NCBI GenBank assembly: GCA_030604585.1
Contig: JAUVVP010000093.1
Span: forward strand, 1 to 7,080
Length of the DNA: 7,080 nt
Direction: 5' to 3'
DNA from: Planctomycetota bacterium
GTDB lineage: Bacteria; Planctomycetota; Brocadiia; SM23-32
How positions within the stretch are numbered: the stretch's first letter is position 1; the number at the start of each line of letters is the position of its first letter. The position numbers and the translations under genes were made by a program. The notes under the pieces are model-generated. The model was not told the DNA's origin and did no database searches. It was given only the letters and a program-made list of their open reading frames with translations. Positions 6,812 through 7,080 of the stretch are shown piece after piece.

Positions 6812-7080
6812 ATGGCCAAGGTGCTTCTGGTCACCTTTGCGGGCTATCCTTGCACGCCCAGCAGCCTGATGCCGGACAACGGCGTGGCCAGCCTTGCCGG
6901 GGCCCTGGCCGATGCCGGTCATCAGGCGAGGATCCTGGACTACGGCACGCTGACCACCCTTGACCGCTTGTTCCCGCACCGGTTGAGGAAGCGCGTGCGG
7001 CCGCTGGCGGAGAAGCTCTTCGTCGAGGGCCGGAAGCTCTCGCTGCTGGAGAAGGCGCGGTTCATCAAGGCCGGCATGGA
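6812..7080 (+). CDS. N-terminus of a probable B12-binding (radical SAM type) protein, 3'-truncated
   Basis: Eighty-nine codons are visible, open to the window end. The protein begins with MAKVLLVTFAGYP, a hydrophobic first beta strand, followed by a helix with PDNGVASLAGALADAGH (residues 21-37) and a second strand ARILDYGT (39-46). This strand-helix-strand order, with a P-x-x-G-hydrophobic-x-x-L-A-x-x-L-x-x-x-G-H pattern, is typical of the N-terminal cobalamin-binding domain of class B radical SAM enzymes. These enzymes use B12 and a 4Fe-4S cluster for methylation or rearrangement of varied substrates. The CxxxCxxC cluster motif that would confirm the radical SAM half would lie beyond the window, so the family is inferred from the first domain only and the substrate cannot be named. 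Residues 47-89 are basic and helical, with no recognised motif. The 178-base gap and possible own promoter argue for transcription separate from the TPR genes. A cobalamin-like fold without radical SAM activity is the main alternative. Confidence 0.75.
   Translation, partial: MAKVLLVTFAGYPCTPSSLMPDNGVASLAGALADAGHQARILDYGTLTTLDRLFPHRLRKRVRPLAEKLFVEGRKLSLLEKARFIKAGM

Overview
The window comes from a GC-rich bacterial chromosome. Genes are on the + strand only, codon third positions are strongly G/C-biased, and the AT-leaning leucine and serine codons TTA, CTA and TCA are nearly absent. Nothing in the window fixes the phylum. Giant tetratricopeptide-repeat (TPR) proteins next to a cobalamin-type protein would suit Planctomycetota, deltaproteobacteria-like lineages or similar bacteria, but that is only an inference. 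I see no RNA gene, insertion sequence, CRISPR array or integration site.

Layout: (1) positions 1-3041 hold the 3' ~94% of a very large TPR-repeat gene whose start lies upstream of the window. (2) Positions 3042-3390 are a 349-base intergenic region with a short GC hairpin, a candidate sigma-54 (-24/-12) promoter, a small direct repeat and a clear ribosome binding site. (3) Positions 3391-6633 hold a complete second TPR gene of 1080 codons, which starts with GTG and encodes an N-terminal membrane anchor. It is a collinear paralogue of the first gene. (4) Positions 6634-6811 are a 178-base gap containing an interrupted inverted repeat and a second candidate sigma-54 promoter. (5) Positions 6812-7080 are the first 89 codons of a protein that opens with what looks like a cobalamin-binding Rossmann domain, of the type found in front of radical SAM enzymes. 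It runs off the window.

How the genes may work together: the two TPR proteins look like membrane-anchored scaffold proteins. Their architecture resembles the large TPR proteins of exosortase/PEP-CTERM and exopolysaccharide loci (the PrsT-type family), although I see no lipobox and no exosortase gene in the window. The most useful observations are the tandem duplication of a ~3.6-kb unit and the matching sigma-54-like promoters in front of the second and third genes, which suggest shared regulation. These are sequence-based hypotheses. I do not see proof of a new system here.
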